Assembly: GCA_030612445.1 (NCBI GenBank)
Contig: JAUWNW010000001.1
Location: 8,001 to 72,000 of the forward strand
DNA: 64,000 nucleotides
Source: Candidatus Aminicenantota bacterium
GTDB taxonomy: Bacteria > Acidobacteriota > Aminicenantia > Aminicenantales > Aminicenantaceae
Direction of reading: 5' to 3'
Below are positions 55,242 to 63,781 of this stretch, piece by piece. Both the position numbers and the translations under genes were made by a program. How positions within the stretch are numbered: the stretch's first letter is position 1; the number at the start of each line of letters is the position of its first letter. Under the pieces are notes generated by a model. It was not told the origin of the DNA. It saw only the letters and a program-made list of their open reading frames with translations, and made no database searches.

Positions 55242-57479
55242 TTATTTAATTATTCTGGGGGTAATAAAGATCAATAATTCCCGGTTCTGTTTTGTGCGCG
55301 CAAATGATTTGAATAGATTCCCCAGAATGGGTATTTTATGCAGAAGAGGAACTTTTTCTCGGGTGATTGAATCTTCTGTTCTATATATTCCTCCGATAAC
55401 AGTTGTGCCGCCGTCCGGTACCATAACGGTAGTCTGGGCACTCTGAGTGGTTATGGGAGGGATGCCATTGACCAGGTTAGCGAAGTCGGCTGCATTGTTT
55501 CTGATTTGAATCGTCATAATGACAGTACCTTCGGCGGTGATCTGGGGGGTGACAATTAATTCCAAAGCAGCGTTTACATACCTGGTTGTCACTGTAAAAT
55601 TGGCGACTGTTTGTACAGGGATTCGCCTTCCCTGGATAATCTGTGCTTCCATATTATTTTGAGTTGTTACTTTTGGAGCTGAAATAATCCGGCCTGTACC
55701 TGATGTTTCAAGTGCTGATATTGCCATGTCCAGTCTGAAGGTATCTAGAACATTAGCCATGGAAAGACCTACGGCAGTTGAAAATGATGGAGCCGGTAGG
55801 TTGATCCCATATCCTCCCAGAGGACCGCCGATACCTTTGGTCACGATTCCCTGAGGAATTAGAGCTCCGTCAGACTGGATACTATTGGGGAATTGTAATG
55901 ATGTTTGATTTCCGTAAAAAGGATCCGACATTCCCCTCCAACCCAACTGGACTCCGAGGTTACGGACAAAATTCGAAGAAGCTTCGACGATACGAGCTTC
56001 GATTGAAACCTGAGGAGTTGCTGTGTCGAATACATCAATAAGTTTTTCCAGGAGCGCTATTGTATCTTCAACGTCAGTGATTATCAGGGTGTTAGTGCGG
56101 GGGTCGATTATGAGTTCTCCCCGGGAGGAGATTTTACTGCTTAATAATGCATGGACATCAGAGGCTTTTGAATAAGAGAGAGTATATGTTCTGGTTATAA
56201 GAGTTCCCGACAATTCCTGGCTATCTCTTAACTTTTGCAGTTGTTCCCGCTCCCGCGTAAGAGCTGTGATGGGAGCAACCCTTAGTATGTTTCCGTCTAT
56301 AGCATAACCCATGCTATTTTGCTTGAGAATCAAATCGAGCGCTTGATCCCAGGGTACATCGACCCAGCTTATGTTGACTGAACCGGTAACTCCCGGATCA
56401 AGGGTAACATTCAAACCTGCATGTTCAGCTAAGTAAAATATAACCGCTTGTAGTTCGGCATCTTTAAATCTCAGAGAAAGGAGGCTTCCCGTGTATTTTT
56501 TTTCAGAATCAGCAAGGGTTTTCCGCACAAATTGTTGATTAGGGGGAGCTTGTTCAGTTTTTTTACTGCTTTCTGCTTTTTTAGGTTCAGGGATATCTGG
56601 ATTTGTTTTGACAGGATGTTTTTCTGCAATATCTGGTTTTGTTTTTTCATATGGAAGGGCTGCTTCGGTTTTTTCTTTTTCCGGAACAGAATCCGCATAG
56701 AAGGAGATCGTCAATTTATCATTTCTGTTGTCCAGCGAATAAAACATTGGTTCATTTAAATCATAAACCATTCGAGTAATGGTGTATGGGTCGGAGACTT
56801 GAAATTGGGCAGCGCGCAATTTTTTCACTCCGAATTTTTGAATAGAGTAATTTGAAGGTTTGTGTGAGAATAAGGTATTATGCAGATCGATGACTAACCG
56901 AAGAGGATTGTTAAGGACAAACACATTCGGAATGGTAGTGCCGGTCAACTCAGCAGTGATATCTAGTCGTTCGTTGCTCTTGGTGATATTAATATCTTTA
57001 AGATAAACTAAAGATGCTTGCTGGTTTTCAATTGCTGATTTTACATCAGGATCAATATTATATCCGGCCTGGGCTTTCTGAAATTGATTTAATTCGATTA
57101 TGGTATTGTTTTCGCTGGAATAAATCCGGTAAGGCACTTTCTCCTTTACATCAAGCAGGAGGCGAAGCCTATTTCCTTCTCTTTCCTCAAACTTGATGTT
57201 TTTTATGAGAGATGATTTTTCAGATAAGATTTTGGGTTTTTGACTATATTGAATTTTGTCTATGTCCACAGCAATGGTAGCAGGAAATTTTTTCAGATAG
57301 AATGAATCAAGTATTGAGAGGCCGGAAGCGGACTCAAGAACAACCTTGGTACTCAGATTTCCCAACTGAATAGAAATATTATCTATATATACAGGTGGGT
57401 TACTGTAGCCTTCGGCTCCACTTCCAAGAGATAGGATGCATAGAAAGGAGACGGCTATAATGAATTTTTTTCCTTTCAT
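55242..57479 (-). CDS. pilQ: Type IV pilus secretin PilQ
   Basis: 745 residues. Signal peptide, then two AMIN domains (about 30-125 and 160-265) that bind peptidoglycan, and a low-complexity Lys/Pro/Glu linker (about 270-325). The STN/N0 domain is at about 335-400 (LSLRFKDAELQAVIFYLAEH), followed by secretin N-domain (YTLSYSKASDVHALL, IDPRTNTLIITD) and the secretin channel ending VPLLHKIPILGNLF and LLIFITPRII. Forms the outer-membrane pore for the pilus. GAGGAGAGA before the ATG lies inside the pilP 3' end. Confidence 0.96.
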   Translation of the reverse strand: MKGKKFIIAVSFLCILSLGSGAEGYSNPPVYIDNISIQLGNLSTKVVLESASGLSILDSFYLKKFPATIAVDIDKIQYSQKPKILSEKSSLIKNIKFEEREGNRLRLLLDVKEKVPYRIYSSENNTIIELNQFQKAQAGYNIDPDVKSAIENQQASLVYLKDINITKSNERLDITAELTGTTIPNVFVLNNPLRLVIDLHNTLFSHKPSNYSIQKFGVKKLRAAQFQVSDPYTITRMVYDLNEPMFYSLDNRNDKLTISFYADSVPEKEKTEAALPYEKTKPDIAEKHPVKTNPDIPEPKKAESSKKTEQAPPNQQFVRKTLADSEKKYTGSLLSLRFKDAELQAVIFYLAEHAGLNVTLDPGVTGSVNISWVDVPWDQALDLILKQNSMGYAIDGNILRVAPITALTREREQLQKLRDSQELSGTLITRTYTLSYSKASDVHALLSSKISSRGELIIDPRTNTLIITDVEDTIALLEKLIDVFDTATPQVSIEARIVEASSNFVRNLGVQLGWRGMSDPFYGNQTSLQFPNSIQSDGALIPQGIVTKGIGGPLGGYGINLPAPSFSTAVGLSMANVLDTFRLDMAISALETSGTGRIISAPKVTTQNNMEAQIIQGRRIPVQTVANFTVTTRYVNAALELIVTPQITAEGTVIMTIQIRNNAADFANLVNGIPPITTQSAQTTVMVPDGGTTVIGGIYRTEDSITREKVPLLHKIPILGNLFKSFARTKQNRELLIFITPRIIK

Positions 57480-57480
57480 G

Positions 57481-57960
57481 TTATCTCTCCTCTGGGTTTA
57501 TTTCTTTGGTGATATCTTTTGATCTGTACATGGAAACACCCCTTTCTTTTGTCTTTCGGAAAACCACTTTTGAATCACTGATAGATAGAACGAATCCATC
57601 GGCAATTTTGACTCCAACCCTTAATTGGAGAGGGAATCCCTGGGGGCCATTTATAATGGCAATGAAGTTATCCTTTATTTTAGCAATGCCGATAAGTACG
57701 ATATCACTGATCATCATTTGTGAAATACCCTCTTTTTTAGCAGCTTCACTTACATCTCTTCCAGATAGCAGATCTTTAAATGGATCTCTTCTTCCTTTTG
57801 AATTATAAATAAACATCTTTTTTTTCAGGATATCTGCTGTGGTTTTTTTTGGTTGATTAATCTCGGCTTGCTGATTATTTTCTGTTTGCTTTGCATGGGA
57901 AAGCTGGAAAAATGGGAATATTAATGCAGTTATAATAATAACTTTGATAATTTTTTTCAT
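57481..57960 (-). CDS. pilP: Type IV pilus assembly protein PilP
   Basis: 159 residues with an N-terminal export segment (ALIFPFFQLSHA). The C-terminal half contains the PilP homology: RDPFKDLL, ISDIVLIGIAKIKDNFIAII, GPQGFPLQLRVGVKIADGFV and VVFRKTKERG. PilP links PilNO in the inner membrane to PilQ. The start overlaps pilO by 4 nt and the stop lies one base before the pilQ ATG. Confidence 0.9.
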   Translation of the reverse strand: MKKIIKVIIITALIFPFFQLSHAKQTENNQQAEINQPKKTTADILKKKMFIYNSKGRRDPFKDLLSGRDVSEAAKKEGISQMMISDIVLIGIAKIKDNFIAIINGPQGFPLQLRVGVKIADGFVLSISDSKVVFRKTKERGVSMYRSKDITKEINPEER

Positions 57961-58538
57961 TTGTTCCTGCCTGTGTTTGATGGTTGTTTTTCTTCAGGAG
58001 GGGGCGGTTCTTTGAAAATATAAGTTTTGGCAGTTAAAGTAGCGGATATGGTAGATAAATCGGATTGATCTCTGAGTGCTGTGATTTTAAAATTTTCTAT
58101 AGTAAAAAGACGGGCAAAATTAGCCAGTTGGTTGAAGAATGTGGCAAGGTTATGGTAACTACCGTTTGTTTTCATATTTATTGGTTTTTCCGAGAAATAT
58201 TCTTTGTCGATTAGGGATTTGGGGATGAACTCTATGATATTTATCCTCGAATCATAGGCGAGCTCTTGTATTCTTCTTAAAATTATGTCAATTTCTTCTT
58301 TTTGAGGGATTATTGTCTCAAGTTGATTAAGCTTGATATTCATCGTGATAAGTTGTTTTTCGATCTCTTGAAGTTCCTCTTTTTTCTTTTTTAGTTTTTC
58401 TACTTCATTTTCAGTTGTTATTCTTTCTGATCTTATATTTTTAAGTTCATTATTTTTTGGACGGTAATATAAAAGAAAAAATATACTAAAGATAATAACG
58501 GCGACTACCACATATCCATACCAGGGCCAGTCTTTCAT
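57957..58538 (-). CDS. pilO: Type IV pilus inner-membrane alignment protein PilO
   Basis: 193 residues: one membrane helix (about 6-25), a coiled coil (about 30-75, ending LNQLETIIPQKEEI), and a ferredoxin-like domain with IIEFIPKSLIDKEYFSEKPI and NGSYHNLATFFNQLANFARL, the typical PilO block. Works as a heterodimer with PilN. Overlaps pilN and pilP by 4 nt each. Confidence 0.92.
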   Translation of the reverse strand: MKDWPWYGYVVVAVIIFSIFFLLYYRPKNNELKNIRSERITTENEVEKLKKKKEELQEIEKQLITMNIKLNQLETIIPQKEEIDIILRRIQELAYDSRINIIEFIPKSLIDKEYFSEKPINMKTNGSYHNLATFFNQLANFARLFTIENFKITALRDQSDLSTISATLTAKTYIFKEPPPPEEKQPSNTGRNK

Positions 58539-59146
58539 TTTTCCTCCCCTTTTGTTTCAGGTTGAAGCGGTGTTATATTACGTGGTGCTAACTCAGCAGT
58601 CAGGGAAAATTCCAGATATTCACTGTTTTTTACGTTTCTCAATGTAGAAGAGATGAGGCCGATGTTGGTCAAGTAGGGGCTTTCTTTCAAGTTGCGAATA
58701 TAGTCAGCCAGCAGATTGTTTGACATAGCCTTTCCTTTGATCCGGATTTTGTTTTCGGAAAAAGAGGTTTCAGTCAGCCAGACCCAATCAGGGATATTAC
58801 TGCTCAGTTCATCCATAATTATAACTGCATTTCCCTGGCGGGATTTTAAATTGTCAATCACTCTTATTTTATTTTGTAACGTATCTCTCTGTGTTTCCAG
58901 TTTCTGTAATTTTTCCGATACTTGCTGTAAGCTTTTTTTCTCCTGTTGGGCAGTTGCAAGAAGGTTCTGTTCTTCAGATATTTTGTTTTTTTGGAAGAAG
59001 AAAAGAGCCGCTATTGCTGCAATAGCAAGGAGAATAAATAAGCCGTATAGCTGAGTGGCATTTTTTTCTTTGAATGTAGCCTCTGGTGCTTTGAGAGCCA
59101 CCTTGACATCTTTTTTTTCAGGTTTTAGTAAGTTTATCCTGATCAT
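58535..59146 (-). CDS. pilN: Type IV pilus inner-membrane alignment protein PilN
   Basis: About 203 residues from the ATG at 59146, which gives the family start MIRINLLKPEKK used to bind PilM; a longer frame extends upstream into pilM without support. One membrane helix (about 38-58), a coiled coil, then a ferredoxin-like domain with DELSSNIPDWVWLTETSFSE and NNLLADYIRNLKESPYLTNI. The start lies one base after the pilM stop. Confidence 0.92.
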   Translation of the reverse strand: MIRINLLKPEKKDVKVALKAPEATFKEKNATQLYGLFILLAIAAIAALFFFQKNKISEEQNLLATAQQEKKSLQQVSEKLQKLETQRDTLQNKIRVIDNLKSRQGNAVIIMDELSSNIPDWVWLTETSFSENKIRIKGKAMSNNLLADYIRNLKESPYLTNIGLISSTLRNVKNSEYLEFSLTAELAPRNITPLQPETKGEEK

Positions 59147-59147
59147 T

Positions 59148-60227
59148 TTATTTTTCCATTTTTCTTGTTGCCAACCCCGCAGACACCCCAAACAGGGGGG
59201 CCATCTCATCAAAATAAATAGGATCGAACTTCTTTTCATTGTGGGTGATTTTCAGGAATGGATTCAAGATTTCGGTGTTTATATTGAATTTTTGATCAAA
59301 ATTATTCTTCAAATCTTTTAATTTAGAAAGCCCTCCACTGAGAAAGATAAATTCAATTTTCTTTTCACTCGTATTACTGGCTTCATAAAATGAGAATGTT
59401 TTTTCAATCTCTTCAAGCAGGTTTTGAATGTTTATATTTAGGCCTGCCTCTAATTGTTCCGGCTGGATATTTTTTACTGGAAGGCCTTTGAGCAGCTTTT
59501 CTGCATCATCAAAGCTTATATTCAAGTCCTTACTGAGGTTCTCAGTAAACAAGGACCCTCCCAGAGATAGGTCACGGAAAAGCTGGGGCATTCCCTTTTC
59601 AATGATGATCAAATTGGTAATATTTGCTCCAAGGTTAATAATAGCAAGAGTTTTATGGTTAATGATCTCAGGGTAATTGATTTCCATGATATTCTGCAGG
59701 GCAAATACATCCACTTCAATTGCTTCCAAATTTTTGCGGGCTTGATTAGTAACATTACTGTAGCTTGCTATTTTGTCTTTCTTGGCTGCTACCAAGAGAA
59801 TATCGAGGTTCTTGTCGTTAGAATGGTCGGGGGGTTTTAGAATGGAGTAATCCACATTTGTTTCTTCGTAAGGGTAGGGAATATTGTGTTTTGCTTCCCA
59901 GATTATGGATTCAGCAAGTTCTTCTGTTTCCATGGAAGGAAGGGATATTTTTTTAATAATTACAGAATTTCCGGAGATAGAAATAGAAACGTTTTTGTTT
60001 GAAATTTTGTTTTCATCAAAAACCATTTTTATTGTCTCTATCACTGCGGCTGAATCAATAATTGTACCTTCTACGATAGCATCATGGGGAAGCACTTCAT
60101 AACCGATGTTTTTTACTTCATATAATTCATTTTCACCTTTTTTTTGGCTTTTTAGTTCGACTGCTTTAATGGAATATGATCCAATATCAAGCCCAACAAC
60201 TTCTTTTTCTCGATTGAGTCCGAACAT
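59148..60227 (-). CDS. pilM: Type IV pilus assembly ATPase-like protein PilM
   Basis: 359 residues of the actin/FtsA-like fold. VVGLDIGSYSIKAVEL is the phosphate-1 motif, ESIIWEAKHNIPYPYEE is characteristic of PilM, and LAIINLGANITNLIIIEKG, FLSGGLSKLKDL complete the nucleotide site. Cytoplasmic partner of the PilN N-terminus. Four bases downstream of coaD. Confidence 0.94.
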   Translation of the reverse strand: MFGLNREKEVVGLDIGSYSIKAVELKSQKKGENELYEVKNIGYEVLPHDAIVEGTIIDSAAVIETIKMVFDENKISNKNVSISISGNSVIIKKISLPSMETEELAESIIWEAKHNIPYPYEETNVDYSILKPPDHSNDKNLDILLVAAKKDKIASYSNVTNQARKNLEAIEVDVFALQNIMEINYPEIINHKTLAIINLGANITNLIIIEKGMPQLFRDLSLGGSLFTENLSKDLNISFDDAEKLLKGLPVKNIQPEQLEAGLNINIQNLLEEIEKTFSFYEASNTSEKKIEFIFLSGGLSKLKDLKNNFDQKFNINTEILNPFLKITHNEKKFDPIYFDEMAPLFGVSAGLATRKMEK

Positions 60228-60231
60228 ATTT

Positions 60232-60744
60232 TTATCCTTTTTTTATATTATAGATTTTTTTGTTATTCTTGAATTTTTCCATAATATTTTTTTCTATTTG
60301 GGGAGCAATCAGTCCACTGAGACTACCGCCCAGCATACAGACTTCTTTTACTAGTTTTGAACTGAGGAATGAATACTTCAGGCTTGGCACCATAAAGAAA
60401 GTTTCAATTTTAGAATCCAGTTTTTTATTCATTAGTGCCATCTGGAATTCATACTCAAAGTCCGAAATTGCCCTCAATCCGCGCATAACGATTTTGGCTT
60501 TGTTTTTTTTTGCAAATTCCACCAGGAGCCCTTCAAATGATTTGACCTCTACGTTTATTTCATTCTGATATATGCTATTTATCATAGCTACGCGTTCTTT
60601 TGTAGAAAAAAGTGATTTTTTTTTGGGATTTTCTAGAACAGCTACAATTATTTTTTCAAAAATTTTTAATCCTCTGTTGATAATATCTACATGTCCGTTT
60701 GTAATAGGATCAAACGATCCTGGATATACAGCTAGATTGTTCAT
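60232..60744 (-). CDS. coaD: Phosphopantetheine adenylyltransferase
   Basis: 170 residues. AVYPGSFDPITNGHVDII with the T/HxGH motif (His18) binds ATP; FEGLLVEFAKKNKAKIVMRG then LRAISDFEYEFQMA and SSKLVKEVCMLGGSL are family-specific. Adds AMP to 4'-phosphopantetheine in CoA synthesis. First gene of the pil operon, sharing its promoter, so CoA synthesis and pilus genes appear co-transcribed, without an obvious functional link. Confidence 0.95.
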   Translation of the reverse strand: MNNLAVYPGSFDPITNGHVDIINRGLKIFEKIIVAVLENPKKKSLFSTKERVAMINSIYQNEINVEVKSFEGLLVEFAKKNKAKIVMRGLRAISDFEYEFQMALMNKKLDSKIETFFMVPSLKYSFLSSKLVKEVCMLGGSLSGLIAPQIEKNIMEKFKNNKKIYNIKKG

Positions 60745-60781
60745 GTGTATTTACTGTCCGCCTTTGTCACCTTTACTTATG

Positions 60782-60810
60782 TAGATATCAAATATATTTC
60801 CTTTTGTCAA
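60782..60810 (-). promoter_or_regulatory. Promoter for coaD-pil operon
   Basis: On the minus strand: consensus TTGACA at 60810-60805, 17-nt spacer, TATCTA at 60787-60782 with a TG two bases before it (extended -10). The -10 is weak, so the call is moderate. Confidence 0.45.
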
Positions 60811-61006
60811 ACAATAATATTTGTATATATAGACGAATAAAAATACTGATATTCTCAAATGACTCTTTTAAATAGGAATATTTTGTTTTATACATATCAA
60901 CCGGTTGTCTGAAATAATGACAGAATCGCTTTTTAAGGTCAATCACCCCCTGCGGGGAATATGGAGGTGATATTTAACTAAGCCTTTCTCATCGTTAGGG
61001 GTTAGT
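60811..61006. other. AT-rich intergenic stretch with no recognised gene
   Basis: Between the coaD promoter and element E9. A small inverted repeat CCCC-tgc-GGGG occurs near 60949-60958, and GGAGGTGATATT near 60964 resembles a ribosome site but no credible reading frame follows. Nothing else stands out. Confidence 0.4.
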
Positions 61007-61254
61007 CTAAACTATTCATAAAAAATGGCGATGTTATTATTATTCTCTTTTCAATGACATGCAAGATTTTTTCAAAAATGATTATTGAAACTTTTTTCTT
61101 ATTTTTATTTTTAATTTTAATCGCCATTTTTTTTCTCCCCGAGCGAGCCGATCTCACCGCATCTGCTTCGTTACAGGGCATTCGCGGTGAAGGACCACAG
61201 CTTCATACCCTGTGCCTTGTATCTGCGGCGATCTCGACTCGTGAATAATCCAGG
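61007..61254 (-). repeat. Dispersed element copy E9 (about 248 bp, minus orientation)
   Basis: Right end at the low-coordinate side (ACTATTCATAAAAAATGGCG at 61011), left end TGAATAATCCAGG at 61242-61254. The inner stem is AAAAAATGGCGAT / ATCGCCATTTTTT, i.e. G-C pairs swapped relative to E1, with a loop of about 87 nt unrelated to other copies. The core is present and about 80% identical to E5. Flanks TCTAA / TTAGA continue the inverted repeat. Confidence 0.8.
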
Positions 61255-61304
61255 TTAGATGGTATTTTTCCCATTTTTTATTTATAATAAAATGGAATGG
61301 GGAG

Positions 61305-62021
61305 ATGAAGTATTTAAAAAATTATAAAGCGGCGATTTTTCTTCTAATAATATTTAGCTATCTACCTGCATATAGCTTTGTCAGCCAGATAGATGAGTAT
61401 AAGCGGCTTCGGGAAGAAATGGTGCAGAAGCAGTTAGTAAAGCGGGGCATAACCGATGCTTCTGTGCTTGAGGCAATGCGGACAGTTCCGCGCCATCTTT
61501 TTGTATTGAAGGCCTATCGCCACCTGGCATATGCTGATCATCCGTTGCCTATTGAAGCCCGGCAGACTATTTCCCAGCCATATATTGTTGCTAAAATGAC
61601 GCAATCCCTTAATATCAAGAAAGGCGAGAAAGTCCTGGAAATCGGGACCGGCTCTGGATATCAGGCAGCAGTGCTGGCGCATTTGACCAATAAAGTGTAT
61701 ACAATTGAAATTATTGAGAAGCTGGCTAAAAAGGCCCGTGAAACTTTGAAAATACTGGGCTATAATCAGATACATGTTAAATGGGGGGACGGTCATGCAG
61801 GCTGGAAGGAAGAAGCTCCTTTTGACGCGATAATCATCACCTGTGCATCCCCTCAAGTTCCTCCCCGGCTTTTCGAGCAACTAAGGGAAGGAGGCCGGAT
61901 TATTCTTCCTCTTGGAAATCCTCTTACTTCCCAGACTTTAACGATTATTACTAAAGTCAAGGGGAAGCCTGAAACTACAAGAATTCTGGCAGTTCGATTT
62001 GTGCCGATGACCAAGAGATGA
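61305..62021 (+). CDS. pcm: Protein-L-isoaspartate O-methyltransferase with an N-terminal signal peptide
   Basis: 238 residues. The core is standard PIMT: MVQKQLVKRGITDASVLEAM, VPRHLFV, QTISQPYIVAKMTQSL, the SAM loop VLEIGTGSGYQAAVLA, and ITCASPQVPPRL. Before it lies a basic-hydrophobic segment ending in PAYS (about residues 1-24) that looks like a signal peptide, which would place this SAM enzyme outside the cytoplasm or anchored to the membrane. It follows repeat E9; a TATAAT box at 61283 may belong to its promoter, but no good -35 is seen. Confidence 0.9.
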   Translation: MKYLKNYKAAIFLLIIFSYLPAYSFVSQIDEYKRLREEMVQKQLVKRGITDASVLEAMRTVPRHLFVLKAYRHLAYADHPLPIEARQTISQPYIVAKMTQSLNIKKGEKVLEIGTGSGYQAAVLAHLTNKVYTIEIIEKLAKKARETLKILGYNQIHVKWGDGHAGWKEEAPFDAIIITCASPQVPPRLFEQLREGGRIILPLGNPLTSQTLTIITKVKGKPETTRILAVRFVPMTKR

Positions 62022-62079
62022 CATCTTATAAAACATTGCTTTTCAGGGAGACTTGTGGTAGTTTTGAAAACATATTGAC

Positions 62080-63483
62080 ATGATAAAATTCGGCACATCA
62101 GGTTGGCGGGCCATAATGGGGGAAGAATTCACTTTCCAGAATGTTAGGATTGTTATTCAGGCTATTTCTAACTGCTTGCACAGGAGATTTTCCGAAGAAA
62201 AAATATCAGTCATCATTAATTATGACACTCGTTTTCTCTCGGAAAGATTCGCTTCTGAAGCTGCTAAAGTTTTTTCTCATAATAAAATTTATGTCTTACT
62301 GGCTGACCGAGATGCGCCTTCTCAGGCTCAGGCTTATCAGATTATTCGTAGAAAAGCTCATGCCGGCATTAATTTTACAGCCTCTTTTAACCCTCCTGAA
62401 TACAATGGTCTAAAATTCAATGTTGAAACTGGAGCTCCAGCTCTTCCTGAAGAAACTGATAAAATTGAAAAGGAAATTAAAAGAATAACAAAGGAATATA
62501 GCTTTTGTTCCTTTTACCCAAAAACAGAATTTATCGAAAAAATCGATCTTCAGCAGCAGTATCTTGATTATATCCAGGATAAAATTGATTTTGAGCTTAT
62601 TAAGAAGTCGAAGATGAAAATAGCAGTAGATCTTCTCTACGGCACAAGCCGGGAATATCTGGACGAGATTTTGGAGGAGAACCATATCCCTATCGAGGAG
62701 ATCCATGGATATATCGACCCCTATTTTGGGGGGATAACTCCTTCTTGTACCGAGGAAAACCTGTGTGAATTAAAAGATCTCATCAGAAAGCATAAATGCA
62801 TTGTGGGGATTGCAACTGATGCTGATGGAGACCGCTTTGGGATTATGGATGAAAAGGGGGATTTAGTTGACCAAAATATAATTCTATCGTTATTACTTGA
62901 TTACTTGGTTTCCGATAAAGGCTGGCGGGGCGGAGTGGCCCGTTCTATCCCTACTACCCATTTAATTGACCGTATTGCCCGGAGGTATAATCTGCCTCTT
63001 TATAAGACTCCTGTCGGGTTTAAATTTATTGCTGATCTTTTTCTAAAGAACAAGATCATTTTCGGAGGAGAAGAAAGCGCTTGTCTGGCGATAAAAGATC
63101 ATCTTCCTGAAAAAGATGGGATTATGGCAGGGCTACTGGTGGCAGAGATGATTGCAGCTAAGGGAAAGAACTTATCCGCCCAGAAAAAAGAATTATTCAG
63201 CCAGTACGGAGAAAGAAGGGAAAGGCAGGAAAAAATCCCTATAAGGCCAGGAATGAAAAAGAAACTGGATAAACTGATTAAAAATCCTCCCCAAAAATTG
63301 GGGGATAGAAAAGTTGAAGAAGTTGAATTGATTGACGGGCTTAAACTGATTTTTTCTGATGATGATTGGTTTCTTTTTAGATTATCCGGAACCATTCCCG
63401 CAGTTCGCTGCTATGCTGAGGCAGGCACAAAAAAGAAAGTGGATAAAATTATTGAAGCGGGTTTAGGGCTGTTGGATCAATAA
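62080..63483 (+). CDS. Phosphoglucomutase/phosphomannomutase family protein
   Basis: 467 residues of the alpha-D-phosphohexomutase family. IKFGTSGWRAIMGEEFT is the N-terminal signature. The phosphoserine loop is TASFNPPEYNG (Ser102), with Phe where most members have His. The metal loop is ATDADGDRFGIMD, the sugar-specificity loop GGEESACLA, and the C-terminal phosphate site RLSGTIPAVRCYAE. It interconverts hexose 1- and 6-phosphates, so it can supply glucose-1-phosphate for galU. Glc versus Man preference is not decided. Confidence 0.9.
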   Translation: MIKFGTSGWRAIMGEEFTFQNVRIVIQAISNCLHRRFSEEKISVIINYDTRFLSERFASEAAKVFSHNKIYVLLADRDAPSQAQAYQIIRRKAHAGINFTASFNPPEYNGLKFNVETGAPALPEETDKIEKEIKRITKEYSFCSFYPKTEFIEKIDLQQQYLDYIQDKIDFELIKKSKMKIAVDLLYGTSREYLDEILEENHIPIEEIHGYIDPYFGGITPSCTEENLCELKDLIRKHKCIVGIATDADGDRFGIMDEKGDLVDQNIILSLLLDYLVSDKGWRGGVARSIPTTHLIDRIARRYNLPLYKTPVGFKFIADLFLKNKIIFGGEESACLAIKDHLPEKDGIMAGLLVAEMIAAKGKNLSAQKKELFSQYGERRERQEKIPIRPGMKKKLDKLIKNPPQKLGDRKVEEVELIDGLKLIFSDDDWFLFRLSGTIPAVRCYAEAGTKKKVDKIIEAGLGLLDQ

Positions 63484-63493
63484 CAGAAGGATA

Positions 63494-63781
63494 ATGAACA
63501 ATTATTCGGCCCCTAAGAAAATATTAATTATGGGACTGTTTTTTCTTTTTCTTGTCCTTATAATAGCCTCCTTTTTTGGGGAGAAAGGGTTGAGCGAGAT
63601 CTTTCATGCCCAAAAAGAGAATGATGCCATGAAACAGCAAGTGCAGCAGCTGAGCCGCAAAAGAGACAAACTTATAAGAGATATCTGGGAGCTTGAAAAT
63701 AACCCTGAAGCGGTTGAGCTTAAAGCGAGGGAGAAGCTCTGGCTTTCTGATCCGGATGAGATTATCATTATTAAAAAATAG
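63494..63781 (+). CDS. ftsB: Septum formation initiator family protein (FtsB/DivIC-like)
   Basis: 95 residues: one membrane helix (about 10-30), a short coiled coil (about 36-70, [20 protein letters not shown]), and the typical [20 protein letters not shown] then DEIIIIKK ending. Acts with FtsL and FtsQ in the divisome. Ten bases downstream of the phosphohexomutase and overlapping the next gene. Confidence 0.85.
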   Translation: MNNYSAPKKILIMGLFFLFLVLIIASFFGEKGLSEIFHAQKENDAMKQQVQQLSRKRDKLIRDIWELENNPEAVELKAREKLWLSDPDEIIIIKK

